DNA of 64,000 nucleotides, from positions 1,736,001 to 1,800,000 of the forward strand of contig NZ_CP028158.1 in NCBI RefSeq assembly GCF_003030345.1, read 5' to 3'. The position numbers were made by a program, and so were the translations under genes. Every line of letters begins with the position of its first letter. Position 1 is the first letter of the stretch. This stretch comes from Plantactinospora sp. BC1 (lineage in GTDB: Bacteria; Actinomycetota; Actinomycetes; Mycobacteriales; Micromonosporaceae). Under the pieces are notes generated by a model, which searched no databases, had not been told where the DNA came from, and was given only the letters and a program-made list of their open reading frames with translations. Positions 15,307 through 23,822 of this stretch are shown here, in pieces.

Positions 15307-15723
15307 TCAGCCCTGCGAGATGGCGTCGACCAGGTCACCGACGGGCCGGTCGGGCAGAGCCCGCGCGACGTCGGCCACCGCGACCACCCCGACGAGGTCG
15401 TGCCCGTCGATCACCGGCAGCCGGCGTACCTGGTGGCTGCCCATGGTGCGCAGGATCTCCTCGGCGTCGTCGTCCGCGCCGATGGTCACCGGCTTGCCCT
15501 GGGCGAGTTCCCCCGCCGTCACGCTGCCCGGGTCACGGCCCTGGGCGAGTACCTTCACGACGATGTCGCGGTCGGTGAGCATGCCCTTGAGCCGGTTGTC
15601 ACTGCCGCAGATCGGCATCGAGCCCACCCCGAGTTCCGACATCCGGCGGGCGGCCGTCAACATGTCCTCACTCTCGCCGACGCAGGTGGGATTCGGCGTC
15701 ATGATCTCCCGTGCGGTTGTCAT
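15307..15723 (-). CDS. Tandem CBS-domain protein
   Basis: A 138-residue protein made of two CBS domains: domain 1 about residues 7-60 (AREIMTPNPTCVGESEDML ... GMLTDRDIVVKVLA), domain 2 about 72-130 (GKPVTIGADDDAEEILRTM ... VVAVADVARAL). A stand-alone CBS pair binds adenine nucleotides such as AMP/ATP or related ligands and usually acts as an energy or stress sensor. The ATG at 15723 or the GTG at 15726 are both usable with the AAGG ribosome binding site. It has a SigB-like promoter element upstream and a terminator downstream, so it is monocistronic. The partner protein is unknown. Confidence 0.9.
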   Translation of the reverse strand: MTTAREIMTPNPTCVGESEDMLTAARRMSELGVGSMPICGSDNRLKGMLTDRDIVVKVLAQGRDPGSVTAGELAQGKPVTIGADDDAEEILRTMGSHQVRRLPVIDGHDLVGVVAVADVARALPDRPVGDLVDAISQG

Positions 15724-15763
15724 CACAGATCACCTTCTCTTGGGACGGGGCTTGTCGGTCCTC

Positions 15764-15789
15764 CTACCCAGAAGCTGGGGATTCGATGC
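15764..15789 (-). promoter_or_regulatory. SigB-like promoter element (GCAT-N16-GGGTAG)
   Basis: On the minus strand GCAT (15786-15789), 16-nt spacer, GGGTAG (15764-15769), 40 bp upstream of the CBS gene start. Confidence 0.5.
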
Positions 15790-15840
15790 CGGTCTTCGCC
15801 TCCGCGACGGGCGATGTGACCCAGCCGTGCCGGCCGGTGG

Positions 15841-16776
15841 TCATCCCTTGCGGCCGGTGGTGGCGATGCCCTCGACGAAGTGCCGCTGGGCCAGGAAGAA
15901 CAGAATGATCATCGGTACGGTGGCGATGACGCTGCCGGCGAGGACGATCTCCCACTGCTGTTCGCCGCCGTACCCGAACCGGTCCAGCAGCACCTTCAGT
16001 CCCCGGGGCAGGGTGTAAAGCTCCTCGTCGCGGAGATAGATCAGCGGCTTGATCAGGTCGGTCCAGCTCGCCTTGAACTCGAAGACGAAGGCCACCAGCA
16101 GAGCGGGCCGGATCAACGGAAACGCCAGCCGCCAGAAGAGTTGCGGATAACTGGCCCCGTCGACCCGGGCCGCCTCGAAGTACTCCCTGGGCAGCGAGAG
16201 CAGGAACTGCCGGATCAGGAAGATGTAGAACGCCGACCCGAAGAGGTTGCCGGCCCAGAGCGGCACCTGGGTGCCGGTGAGGCGCAGTTCCGACCAGATC
16301 AGGTACGTCGGGATCATGGTGACCGCGAACGGCAGCATCATGGTGGCGAGGACCAGGCCGAAGAGCAGGTTCCGGCCGGGGAACCGGAAGTAGGCGAAGC
16401 CGAACGCGATCCAGGCACTGGAGACGGTGACCGCCGCCGCGGCGGCGACGCCGACCACCAGGCTGTTGAAGAGCCAGCTCAGCAGCGGTATCGCCGACCA
16501 CGCCTCGGCGTAGTTCTCCGGGGCGAAGGGCACGGGCAGGAAGCCGGTGGAGAAGATGTACTCGCGGGGGCGCAGCGAGGCGGTGACGAGCCAGGCGAAC
16601 GGGAGCAGGAAGAGCAGCGCCGCGCCGACCAGCGCCAGCACGAACGGCAGCCGGCGCCACCGGGAACGGCCGCTCGCCCGCTCCGGTGCCGATCCGGCCC
16701 GATCCGGGGGCAGTGGTCCCGGGCCGGCCGGCGGTACGACGAGGGCGTCGCCCGTCCGGGCCGCGGTCTCGGTCAT
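15841..16776 (-). CDS. Carbohydrate ABC importer permease (MalG-type)
   Basis: A 311-residue inner-membrane permease. A Pro-rich N-terminal tail precedes six membrane spans beginning LPFVLALVGAALLFLLPFAWLV. The EAA loop that contacts the ATPase is visible as EAARVDGASYPQLFWRLAFPLIRPA. The ATG at 16776 overlaps the stop of the MalF-type permease gene (ATGA). It forms the second half of the transmembrane pore. No ATPase is encoded in this cluster, so a shared MsiK-type ATPase elsewhere is expected, as is common in actinomycetes. Confidence 0.92.
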   Translation of the reverse strand: MTETAARTGDALVVPPAGPGPLPPDRAGSAPERASGRSRWRRLPFVLALVGAALLFLLPFAWLVTASLRPREYIFSTGFLPVPFAPENYAEAWSAIPLLSWLFNSLVVGVAAAAAVTVSSAWIAFGFAYFRFPGRNLLFGLVLATMMLPFAVTMIPTYLIWSELRLTGTQVPLWAGNLFGSAFYIFLIRQFLLSLPREYFEAARVDGASYPQLFWRLAFPLIRPALLVAFVFEFKASWTDLIKPLIYLRDEELYTLPRGLKVLLDRFGYGGEQQWEIVLAGSVIATVPMIILFFLAQRHFVEGIATTGRKG

Positions 16777-17747
16777 CGGTCCCGCCCCTCGTAGTAGACG
16801 AACCGCCGGGAGAGCCGTACCTGCACGGCCGTGATGGCGAGGATCACCAGGAAGAGCAGCCAGGCCATCGCCGAGGCGTAACCCATGTGCAGGAACTGGA
16901 ACGCCTCCTGGAAGAGCCGGATCACGTAGAACGTCGCCGCGTCGGAGTTGAACCTGTTCTGCGTCTCCCGGTTCCCGAAGTACATCGTGTAGACCTCGGT
17001 GAACATCTGGATCGAGGCGATCGTGTTCACGACCAGGGTGAAGAAGAGCGACCCCGAGATCATCGGTACGGTCACGTGCCGGAAGCGCGCCCACGCCCCG
17101 GCGCCGTCGATGTTCGCCGCCTCGTACAGGTCGCGCGGCACGTTCTGCAACGCGGCGAGGTAGATCACCACGGTCGAGCCGAGGCTCCAGAGGCTCATCA
17201 GGACGATCCCCGGCATCACCCAGTCCGGGTCGGTGGTCCAGGCCGGGCCGTCGACGCCGACCGCCGCCAGGCCCCGGTTGACGAGCCCGTCCTGGGTGTT
17301 GAGCAGCAGCAGGAAGAGCACCCCGATCGCCACCGCCGGGGTCATCACCGGCAGGTAGAAGACGGTACGGAAGAAGCCCTGCAACCGGCCCACCCGCAGC
17401 AGCAGCATCGCCAGCCCGAGCGAGACCGCCATCGTGAGCGGCACGTGCAGCACGGTGTAGTACAGCGTGTTGGTGAGACTGCGCAGCACCATCGGGTCGT
17501 CGGCGATCCGCCGGTAGTTGTCCAGCCCGGTCCAGGTCGGCGCGCTGACCACGTCGTACTCGGTCAGGCTGAGCCAGAGGCTGGCCAGCATCGGGCCGGC
17601 CTGGAAGACGAGGAGGCCGACCAGCCAGGGCGCGATGAAGACGTACGCCCAGCGCATCTCGTGCCGGGCCAGCGGCTTCATCCGGCGGCGTCGCCGGGTC
17701 CCGGCGGCCCGCTCGGCCGCGGGAACCTCGACGGTGGTGGTCGCCAT
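16773..17747 (-). CDS. Carbohydrate ABC importer permease (MalF-type)
   Basis: A 324-residue permease with about six membrane spans, starting with YVFIAPWLVGLLVFQAGPML and containing the EAA motif EAANIDGAGAWARFRHVTVPMI, which docks on the ATPase coupling helix. It pairs with the MalG-type permease downstream and receives substrate from the lipoprotein encoded upstream, whose stop is 7 bp from this start. The order binding protein-MalF-MalG is that of family 1 carbohydrate uptake transporters. Confidence 0.92.
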   Translation of the reverse strand: MATTTVEVPAAERAAGTRRRRRMKPLARHEMRWAYVFIAPWLVGLLVFQAGPMLASLWLSLTEYDVVSAPTWTGLDNYRRIADDPMVLRSLTNTLYYTVLHVPLTMAVSLGLAMLLLRVGRLQGFFRTVFYLPVMTPAVAIGVLFLLLLNTQDGLVNRGLAAVGVDGPAWTTDPDWVMPGIVLMSLWSLGSTVVIYLAALQNVPRDLYEAANIDGAGAWARFRHVTVPMISGSLFFTLVVNTIASIQMFTEVYTMYFGNRETQNRFNSDAATFYVIRLFQEAFQFLHMGYASAMAWLLFLVILAITAVQVRLSRRFVYYEGRDR

Positions 17748-17754
17748 CGTCGGC

Positions 17755-19098
17755 CTACTTCGCGGCCCGGTCCAGCGCGGCGGTCGCCTCGGACTGCGCC
17801 CGGCGCAGCGCCTCGGCCGGCTCGCTCTGCCCCGACAGGACCCGGTTGACCGCGTCCATCCAGGTCTTGTCGAACTCGGCGCCGGCCCGGGACGCCGGGA
17901 TGGTGAAGGCGTGCTCCTGCACCGAGAGGATCGTCTGTACGGCGTTGTCGAACCGGGGGTTGCCGCTGGGCCGGTAAATCTCCGACATGATCCGGCGGTC
18001 CGCCTCCGCGTTGCCGGTGTAGAGGCCGGTGAAGGGCGCCCCGCTCGCCTGCCGGGCGGTGACCCGCGCCTTCGCCGCCGCCACCCAGGTCTCGGTCGCG
18101 GTCATCTGCTTGGCGAACTCGCAGGCGGCCTCGGGGTTCTTCGCGCCCTTCGGGATCGCCCAGGACTGACCGCTGACCAGGGTGAGCGGGTTGCCCTGCC
18201 GGTCGACGAAGGGCTTGACGACCAGTTGCGCGTCCGGGGTGTTCTTGGCCACCTGGTTGAGGAACCAGTCCTCCATCGGCCAGACCCCGATCTGGTGCCG
18301 GGCCAGCGGGCTGTCGGCGCCGAAGAAGTCGAAGGTGTCCCGGAAGCCCTTGAACCTGTCCCAGCCGGCCTGCCGCTGGAGCAGGCCGTAGGTGGTCTGC
18401 AACGCCTCCAGCACCTTCGGGTCGTCGAGTCGGGCGGTCCGCCCGTCGGCGGAGAGCAGGTCGGCTCCGTTGGCCTTGGCCCAGAGCGGCAGGAACTCGG
18501 GGATCTTCGGGTCGATGCCGATCCGGCTGAGGCGGCCGTTCGAGACCCTGGCCAGTCGGTCGGTCAGGGCCGGCAGCCCGGCCCAGTTCGCCAGGTCGAC
18601 CTGGTCGGGGGTGACTCCGGCCTGCCGGAGTACGGCCTCGTCCAGGTAGACGACGCGGACGCTGTAGAACTCGGGGATGCCGTAGAGGACACCGTCCAGG
18701 GTGACCTGCTCGCGCGCCACCGGCCGGTACTGGTCGACGTCGATGCCGTGCTCGCGCACACAGTCGGTGAGCGGGGTGACCGCGCCCCGGGTGGCGTAGC
18801 TGCCGATGAGCTTCCGGTCCAGATAGACGAGATCCGGCGGGTTGCCGTCGGCGACCGCCGAGAGGAACTGCTGCTCGTCGAAACCACCCTCGGTGATCTC
18901 CACGCTGATCTCCGGGTGGGCCTGCTTGAAGGCGTCGACCCGGCTGGTCGCGATCTCGTCCGAGAGGCTGAAGCCGAGGGTGCTGAGCCGGCCGGATCCG
19001 CCGGTGCCGCCGCCGCCACCGCCGCCACCGACCCCGCCGCAACCGGTGAGCCCGAGGAGCAGCGCCAACGTCGCCGCCAGGCCCGAATGTCTCCGCAT
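17755..19098 (-). CDS. Sugar ABC transporter substrate-binding lipoprotein
   Basis: A 447-residue family 1 extracellular solute-binding protein. The signal peptide MRRHSGLAATLALLLGLTGC ends in a lipobox with Cys20, followed by a Gly-rich linker (about 20 residues), so it is a lipid-anchored exported protein. The mature part has PEISVEITEGGFDEQQFLSA, GNPPDLVYLDRK and the C-terminal lobe typical of malto/oligosaccharide-binding proteins. I chose the ATG at 19098 over upstream in-frame starts because the signal peptide begins there and GGAGGGGG precedes it. Sugar specificity unknown; no glycosidase gene is attached. A candidate LacI-type operator lies about 70 bp upstream. Confidence 0.9.
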   Translation of the reverse strand: MRRHSGLAATLALLLGLTGCGGVGGGGGGGGTGGSGRLSTLGFSLSDEIATSRVDAFKQAHPEISVEITEGGFDEQQFLSAVADGNPPDLVYLDRKLIGSYATRGAVTPLTDCVREHGIDVDQYRPVAREQVTLDGVLYGIPEFYSVRVVYLDEAVLRQAGVTPDQVDLANWAGLPALTDRLARVSNGRLSRIGIDPKIPEFLPLWAKANGADLLSADGRTARLDDPKVLEALQTTYGLLQRQAGWDRFKGFRDTFDFFGADSPLARHQIGVWPMEDWFLNQVAKNTPDAQLVVKPFVDRQGNPLTLVSGQSWAIPKGAKNPEAACEFAKQMTATETWVAAAKARVTARQASGAPFTGLYTGNAEADRRIMSEIYRPSGNPRFDNAVQTILSVQEHAFTIPASRAGAEFDKTWMDAVNRVLSGQSEPAEALRRAQSEATAALDRAAK

Positions 19099-19167
19099 GA
19101 TGCCCCCTCCCCCGCGTCTCCCGGCCGCCCCGGGCAACACGGCGGGTCACTACTTCCACTCGGCCGT

Positions 19168-19188
19168 CCGGTTGAAACGCTCGACCGG
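19168..19188. promoter_or_regulatory. Candidate LacI-family operator
   Basis: Imperfect inverted repeat CCGGTTGA-N5-TCGACCGG (7 of 8 arm positions match) with a central CG flanked by GAAA, the general shape of LacI-family operators. It lies 70 bp upstream of the binding-protein gene of the sugar importer. No LacI-type regulator is encoded in the window, so the regulator would act in trans. Confidence 0.4.
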
Positions 19189-19328
19189 TTCATACCGCGT
19201 GATCTGCACCATCTGCCGTCGGCGGAGCCGCGACGGGCACGGCCACCGGTGACTCACGGCGACGTGCCATGACCGTGCGGAGTCGACCGCTCGGGTGTCA
19301 CCCGGCGCCAGCGTGGACGGTCTACGTT

Positions 19329-19354
19329 GGTTGACGCAGCCGACACCCGGGTAG
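19329..19354 (+). promoter_or_regulatory. SigB-like promoter element (GGTT-N16-GGGTAG)
   Basis: GGTT (19329-19332), 16-nt spacer, GGGTAG (19349-19354), 39 bp before the GTG of the zinc alcohol dehydrogenase, whose GGAGG site lies between. Confidence 0.5.
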
Positions 19355-19393
19355 CAGTTCCACCATCCCCACTGTCGACGGGAGGCGGACACG

Positions 19394-20578
19394 GTGAAGG
19401 CGTTGACATGGCAGGGCAAGCGCGACGTGCGGGTGGCGGAGGTGCCGGACCCACGGATCGAGGAACCGACCGACGCGGTCATCCGGGTCACCTCGACCGC
19501 CATCTGCGGTTCCGACCTGCACCTCTACGAGGTGCTCGGCGCCTACCTGAAACCGGGCGACATCCTGGGCCACGAGGCGATGGGGATCGTCGAGGAGGTC
19601 GGCTCGGCGGTGGACCGGCTCCGTCCCGGTGACCGGGTGGTCGTACCCTTCAACATCTCCTGCGGCTCGTGCTGGATGTGCCAGCGCCAGCTCTACGCCC
19701 AGTGCGAGACGACCCAGGTCCGGTCCGAGGGCAAGGGTGCGGCGCTGTTCGGCTACACCTCCCTCTACGGCTCGGTACCGGGCGGCCAGGCCGAGTACCT
19801 GCGGGTTCCGCACGCGCAGTTCGGCCCGGTCAAGGTGCCGGCGACCGGAGCCGACGAGCGGTACCTGTACCTCTCCGACATCCTGCCCACGGCGTGGCAG
19901 GCGGTACGGTACGCCGACGTACCACCGGGCGGCACGCTCGCCGTCTTCGGGCTCGGACCGGTCGGGCAACTCTGCGCCCGGGTCGGCCGCCATCTCGGTG
20001 CCGCCCGGGTGATCGGGCTCGACCTCGTGCCGGAGCGGCTGGCGATGGCCCGGCGGCACGGCGTGGAGACCGTGGACGTCACCGATCTCGACGACGTGCC
20101 GGGCGCCCTCCTCGACCTGGTCGACGGCCGGGGCCCGGACGCGGTGATCGACGCGGTCGGGATGGAGTCGCACGGCTCCCCGTGGGGCAAACTCGCCCAG
20201 ACCACCGTGGGGATGCTGCCGGACGCGGTGGCGCGGTCGATGACCGACCGGTTCGGGGTGGATCGGCTCAGCGTGCTGCACGCCGCGGTCAAGTCGGTAC
20301 GCCGGGGCGGCACCGTCTCCCTCTCCGGCGTCTACGGCGGGGAACTCGACCCGATGCCGTTGATGGAGATGTTCGACCGTGGCGTCCAACTGCGGATGGG
20401 GCAGGCACACGTACGGCGCTGGACCGACGAGATCATGCCGCTGCTGGCCGAGGAGGACGATCCGCTCGGCGTGCAGGACCTGCGTACCCATCGGCTGCCG
20501 TTGCAGCGCGCGCCCGAGGGCTACGAGATGTTCCAGAAGAAGACGGACGGCTGCATCAAGGTGGTGCTGAACCCGTAG
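19394..20578 (+). CDS. Zinc-dependent alcohol dehydrogenase (MDR family)
   Basis: A 394-residue medium-chain dehydrogenase. Catalytic zinc ligands are visible in ICGSDLH and GHEAMG; the structural zinc lobe CGSCWMCQRQLYAQC supplies four Cys. The Rossmann motif is FGLGPVGQLCARVGRHLG. The overall layout, with a long insert before the Rossmann fold, resembles the glutathione-independent formaldehyde dehydrogenase-like group, but the substrate is undecided. GTG start at 19394 with GGAGG 8 bp upstream. A hairpin terminator follows and a SigB-like element precedes it, so it is a single-gene unit. Confidence 0.92.
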   Translation: MKALTWQGKRDVRVAEVPDPRIEEPTDAVIRVTSTAICGSDLHLYEVLGAYLKPGDILGHEAMGIVEEVGSAVDRLRPGDRVVVPFNISCGSCWMCQRQLYAQCETTQVRSEGKGAALFGYTSLYGSVPGGQAEYLRVPHAQFGPVKVPATGADERYLYLSDILPTAWQAVRYADVPPGGTLAVFGLGPVGQLCARVGRHLGAARVIGLDLVPERLAMARRHGVETVDVTDLDDVPGALLDLVDGRGPDAVIDAVGMESHGSPWGKLAQTTVGMLPDAVARSMTDRFGVDRLSVLHAAVKSVRRGGTVSLSGVYGGELDPMPLMEMFDRGVQLRMGQAHVRRWTDEIMPLLAEEDDPLGVQDLRTHRLPLQRAPEGYEMFQKKTDGCIKVVLNP

Positions 20579-20615
20579 CGAGGTCGGTGCCGGCCCCGTG
20601 GCGACGCCGGTCCCG

Positions 20616-20633
20616 CAGCCGTCGGTACGGCTG
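20616..20633 (+). terminator. Terminator hairpin after the alcohol dehydrogenase
   Basis: Perfect 7-bp stem CAGCCGT/ACGGCTG with a CGGT tetraloop, followed by ACGGTTT, 37 bp after the dehydrogenase stop. A larger outer dyad (GCCGGCCCC ... GGGGCCGGC) surrounds it. Confidence 0.65.
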
Positions 20634-20737
20634 ACGGTTTAGCGCGGGGCCGGCGGGGCATCATCCGACCCGACCGACTCGCGGCGGGCTGCGCGGCCGG
20701 CGCCGACCGTCTCGGCGAACCGTTCGTCAGACCGAAC

Positions 20738-20788
20738 CGTTCCGCAGACTGGATCGTTCCGCAGACCGGATCGTTCCGCAGACCAGCA
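20738..20788 (+). repeat. Three tandem copies of a 17-bp repeat
   Basis: Units start at 20738, 20755 and 20772, each beginning CGTTCCGCAGAC. The array ends 12 bp before the ATG of the SDR gene and abuts its ribosome binding site, so it lies in the likely 5' leader. Confidence 0.8.
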
Positions 20789-20800
20789 GGGAGCACCGAC

Positions 20801-21601
20801 ATGACCGACACCTCAGGCCGGCCGCTCGCGCTGGTCACCGGCGCGTCCAGCGGTATCGGCTACGAGTTGGCGAAGGAGTTCGCCCGGAACGGCTTCGACC
20901 TGGTCGTCGTCGCCGAGGACGACCGCATCGGCCAGGCCGCCCGGGACGTCGAGGCGCTCGGCGCCACGGTCGAGGCCGTACAGGCCGACCTGGCGACGCC
21001 CGACGGCGTGCAGCGGGCGTACGACCGGGTTCTCGCGACGGGTCGCCCCCTCGACGCCTTGGTGATCAACGCCGGTATCGGCGTCAACGGACGGTTCGCC
21101 GAGACGGACCTCGCCGACGAGCTGCGGCTGATCGACCTCAACGTACGGTCGTCGGTGCACCTGGCCAAGCTCGGGATACCGCAGATGGTCGCCCGGGGCG
21201 CCGGACGGGTCATGTTCACCTCGTCGATCGCGGCCACCCAGCCGGGGCCCTTCGAGGCCGGGTACGCCGCCTCCAAGGCGTTCCTGCTCTCCTTCGCGGA
21301 GGCGCTGCGCAACGAACTCGAGGACTCCGGGGTCACCGTGACCGCGCTGATGCCGGGCGCCACCGAGACCGACTTCTTCGATCGTGCCGACATGCGCGAC
21401 ACCAGGCTCGGTGCCGGCCCGAAGGACGACCCGGCCGAGGTGGCCCGGCACGGCTTCGAGGCGATGATGGCGGGCAAGGACCACGTGGTCGCCGGTTCGG
21501 TGCACAACCGGCTGCTCGCCGGCGCGGCCAAGTTGCTCCCCGAGCGGGTCAAGGCGGAGCTGCACTCCAGGCTCTCCCGTCCCGGTTCGGCCGGCGACTG
21601 A
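20801..21601 (+). CDS. Classical SDR-family oxidoreductase
   Basis: A 266-residue short-chain dehydrogenase. TGASSGIGYELAKEF is the cofactor motif, INAGIG the structural motif, the catalytic Ser lies in MFTSSIAA, and YAASK supplies the Tyr and Lys. The sequence following the second strand (VVVAEDD) suggests a choice of NAD(H) over NADP(H), though this is weak. It is similar to the SDRs annotated as ketoacyl reductase-like or short-chain dehydrogenases of unknown substrate. The ATG at 20801 has AGGGAG 9 bp upstream. Confidence 0.9.
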   Translation: MTDTSGRPLALVTGASSGIGYELAKEFARNGFDLVVVAEDDRIGQAARDVEALGATVEAVQADLATPDGVQRAYDRVLATGRPLDALVINAGIGVNGRFAETDLADELRLIDLNVRSSVHLAKLGIPQMVARGAGRVMFTSSIAATQPGPFEAGYAASKAFLLSFAEALRNELEDSGVTVTALMPGATETDFFDRADMRDTRLGAGPKDDPAEVARHGFEAMMAGKDHVVAGSVHNRLLAGAAKLLPERVKAELHSRLSRPGSAGD

Positions 21602-21963
21602 GCCGCCGGCCGAACCGACCGAACCCACCGAACCGGGCCACCGAGCCGCCCGGCCGAACCGACCTGGCCGGGCCACGAGCCGCCCGGCGGGACCGGCCGA
21701 ACCGACCGGGCCACCGGGCCACCGGGCCGCCCGGCGGCCTGAGCCGCCTGGCGGCGCTGGTCCGGCCAGCGGCACTGTCCTCGACTCCACTCCACATACC
21801 GCCGCCCACGAGCCGTTCGGGACAGAACGGATGACCGGTGTGATCGCGTCGACTATCACTGTCGCCCCTGGTCACGGGGCGCGAAAGGTCGGTAGCAGTC
21901 GGTATATCAGCCGATCGGCGGGGTAACCGGCCGCCGACACCGCGGGCGAAGCTGGGGGCGGAT
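21602..21963. other. Non-coding, repeat-rich intergenic region
   Basis: 362 bp without a credible gene. The first 170 bp are degenerate short repeats of GCCGCCCGGC, CCGAACCGACC and GGGCCACCGG units, many in clusters, without a strict period. The rest is unremarkable except for a SigB-like element near the end. No RNA gene recognised. Confidence 0.6.
21902..21926 (+). promoter_or_regulatory. SigB-like promoter element (GTAT-N15-GGGTAA)
   Basis: GTAT (21902-21905), 15-nt spacer, GGGTAA (21921-21926), 37 bp before the first gene of the membrane protein/holin-like/DUF3618 operon. Confidence 0.45.
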
Positions 21964-22650
21964 ATGACACAGCACAGTAATGCCGACCCGACCGGTGACG
22001 GTCACCGGTCGAAGACCCAGGTTGCGCGGCATGGCGCCACCGAGACCGGACAGCGGTTGGCACAGACCGGAGGCGGTCTGGCGCACAACGCCGCCGATCG
22101 GGGCCGGGACGTCGCCGCCGAGGCGGGACGGCAGGCCAACGAGCTGATGGGGCAGGCGTCGGCCCAGCTCAAAGAGCAGGCCAGCGCTCAGCAGCATCGC
22201 GCGGCGTCCGGTCTGCGGGCGCTCGGCGACGAACTGCGGGCGATGTCCGAACGCAGCGAACAGCAGGGGGTCGGCAAGGACCTGGTCCAGCAGGCGGCCG
22301 ACCGGGTCCAGCGGGCGGCGCAGTGGCTCGACCAGCGGGAACCCGGAACGGTACTCAACGACGTGCGCGACTACGCCCGCCGCAACCCGGGACTCTTCCT
22401 CGCCGGGGCCGCCGTCGCCGGTGTACTCGCCGGCCGGCTGACTCGGACCCGCGACGCGTTGCAGGGCGGCGGCGGATCCGAGCCCCATCCGGACGGACGG
22501 CAGACCGAAGCCGGCCATCCCGACGCGGGGATGCTCGGACGGCCGGCCGGGATGACCGGCCCGTCGCAGGCCGGGCAGCCGCACGGCAACCCGGAGGCGG
22601 GGCAGCGCGGCGGGTCCGGTGACGGACGAGCCACCGAGGTACGGCGGTGA
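21964..22650 (+). CDS. Hypothetical single-span membrane protein, first gene of a stress/envelope operon
   Basis: A 228-residue protein. The N-terminal 130 residues are Gln/Ala/Arg-rich and predicted largely helical (QLKEQASAQQHRAASGLRAL...), possibly amphipathic or coiled. A C-terminal motif YARRNPGLFLAGAAVAGVLAGRL forms one membrane span and is the same type of ending seen in DUF3618/YqjD-like proteins. The last 70 residues are disordered Gly/Pro/His. Its stop overlaps the start of the holin-like gene (GTGA at 22647). I do not assign a function; the family pattern suggests an envelope-associated stress protein. Confidence 0.75.
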   Translation: MTQHSNADPTGDGHRSKTQVARHGATETGQRLAQTGGGLAHNAADRGRDVAAEAGRQANELMGQASAQLKEQASAQQHRAASGLRALGDELRAMSERSEQQGVGKDLVQQAADRVQRAAQWLDQREPGTVLNDVRDYARRNPGLFLAGAAVAGVLAGRLTRTRDALQGGGGSEPHPDGRQTEAGHPDAGMLGRPAGMTGPSQAGQPHGNPEAGQRGGSGDGRATEVRR

Positions 22651-23090
22651 GCGTCTCGGCGGGTGGTCTCGGCGCGGACCGGGAGCAGGACCCCACCCGC
22701 GCCTCGATCGGCGAGCTGCTCGGCGCCGTCACCCGCGACACGTCGACCCTGGTCCGCCAGGAGATCCAGTTGGCGAAACTGGAGCTGCGGCAGGAGGCGC
22801 GCACCGCCGGAAAGGCCGCCGGGATGTTCGGCGGCGCCGCACTGGGCGCGCTGATGGTGCTGCTGTTCCTGTCGTACGCCCTCTGGTGGGGGTTGTCGAA
22901 CGTGATGGACCAGGGCTGGGCGGCACTGGTCGTCGCCGGAGTGTGGGCAGTGATCGCCGCCGTCCTCGTCGCGGTGGCCAGGCGCCAGGCGCGCAGTCTC
23001 CGGCCACTGCCGCAGACGTCCGAGTCGATCCGGCGGATGCCTTCCGCCATGCGTGACGGGACACACCATCGATCGGGGGGACAAGGATGA
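22647..23090 (+). CDS. Phage-holin-3_6 family (YqjE-like) membrane protein
   Basis: A 147-residue protein with an N-terminal amphipathic region (IGELLGAVTRDTSTLVRQEIQLAKLEL) and two membrane spans (about residues 58-84 and 90-113). This is the signature of the Phage_holin_3_6/DUF1469 family, which despite its name is found in cellular operons with YqjD/DUF3618 proteins. GTG start at 22647 overlapping the upstream stop; its own stop overlaps the next ATG (23087). Probably part of a membrane complex with its two neighbours. Confidence 0.88.
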   Translation: MSVSAGGLGADREQDPTRASIGELLGAVTRDTSTLVRQEIQLAKLELRQEARTAGKAAGMFGGAALGALMVLLFLSYALWWGLSNVMDQGWAALVVAGVWAVIAAVLVAVARRQARSLRPLPQTSESIRRMPSAMRDGTHHRSGGQG

Positions 23091-23776
23091 GTACGGACCC
23101 AGGCTCGATGCGGGCCGACGTCGACCGCACCCAGGATCGCCTGGGCGAGAACCTGAGCGCGCTCGGCGACCGGATGAACCCGCGCAACATCGGCGACCGG
23201 GTGAACCCGCGCAACATGGCGCAGCACCAGGCCGGCCGGGCCCGAAACGCCTGGCAGCGGGTGCGGGAGTCCGTGATGGGTACCGCCGAGCACGCCCGCC
23301 AGGACATGGCCGGCGCGGTCGATCGGACCCGGGAGGGTGCCCAGCAGGCGCGCGGCGGCATGCAGCGGGCCCGGGAGACGTCGCAGGCGGGGATCTCCTC
23401 GGCCGGCCACCGGATCCAGGAGTTCGGGCAGCAGACCCGGAAGATGCCCGAAGGGCACCCGCTGGCCGCCGGGCTCGTCGCGTTCGGGCTCGGTGTGCTC
23501 GCCTCCGCGCTGCTGCCGGCGAGTTCGGCGGAACGGCGGGCGGTCGGCAAGCTCCGCGACGAGGTCGTCGAACATTCCGACCAGATCAAGCAGCAGGCCG
23601 GCGGCATCGCCCAGCAGGCACAGCAGAACCTGCGGGGACCGGCCCAACAGGCCGTCGAGTCGGTCCGTTCGCGCGCCGGCCAGCACGCGGGCGAGATGCG
23701 GGACCAGGCGCGCTCCTCGGCGGAGGATCTGCGCGGGCAGACCCAGGAGACGATGGGCGAGGTACGTCGGCGCTGA
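23087..23776 (+). CDS. DUF3618 domain protein
   Basis: A 229-residue protein. Residues about 8-45 (MRADVDRTQDRLGENLSALG, then DRMNPRNIGDRVNPRNM) are the DUF3618 region, which resembles the AelAdxAxT-type helix of many actinobacterial envelope proteins. A single hydrophobic segment (HPLAAGLVAFGLGVLASALL, about residues 124-143) is followed by a Gln/Arg/Ala-rich helical tail with heptad-like spacing. The short duplication NIGDRVNPRN is notable. It ends the three-gene, fully overlapping operon. Function unknown. Confidence 0.88.
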   Translation: MSTDPGSMRADVDRTQDRLGENLSALGDRMNPRNIGDRVNPRNMAQHQAGRARNAWQRVRESVMGTAEHARQDMAGAVDRTREGAQQARGGMQRARETSQAGISSAGHRIQEFGQQTRKMPEGHPLAAGLVAFGLGVLASALLPASSAERRAVGKLRDEVVEHSDQIKQQAGGIAQQAQQNLRGPAQQAVESVRSRAGQHAGEMRDQARSSAEDLRGQTQETMGEVRRR

Positions 23777-23822
23777 CCGCGTCGGCGTACCCCGCGCCGG
23801 GCCGCCGTGCCGGGGTGTCGGG

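Noticed and set aside
22647-23090. Phage remnant because of the holin family name
   Set aside because: The Phage_holin_3_6 family is widespread in cellular operons with YqjD/DUF3618-type genes, and no phage genes are nearby.
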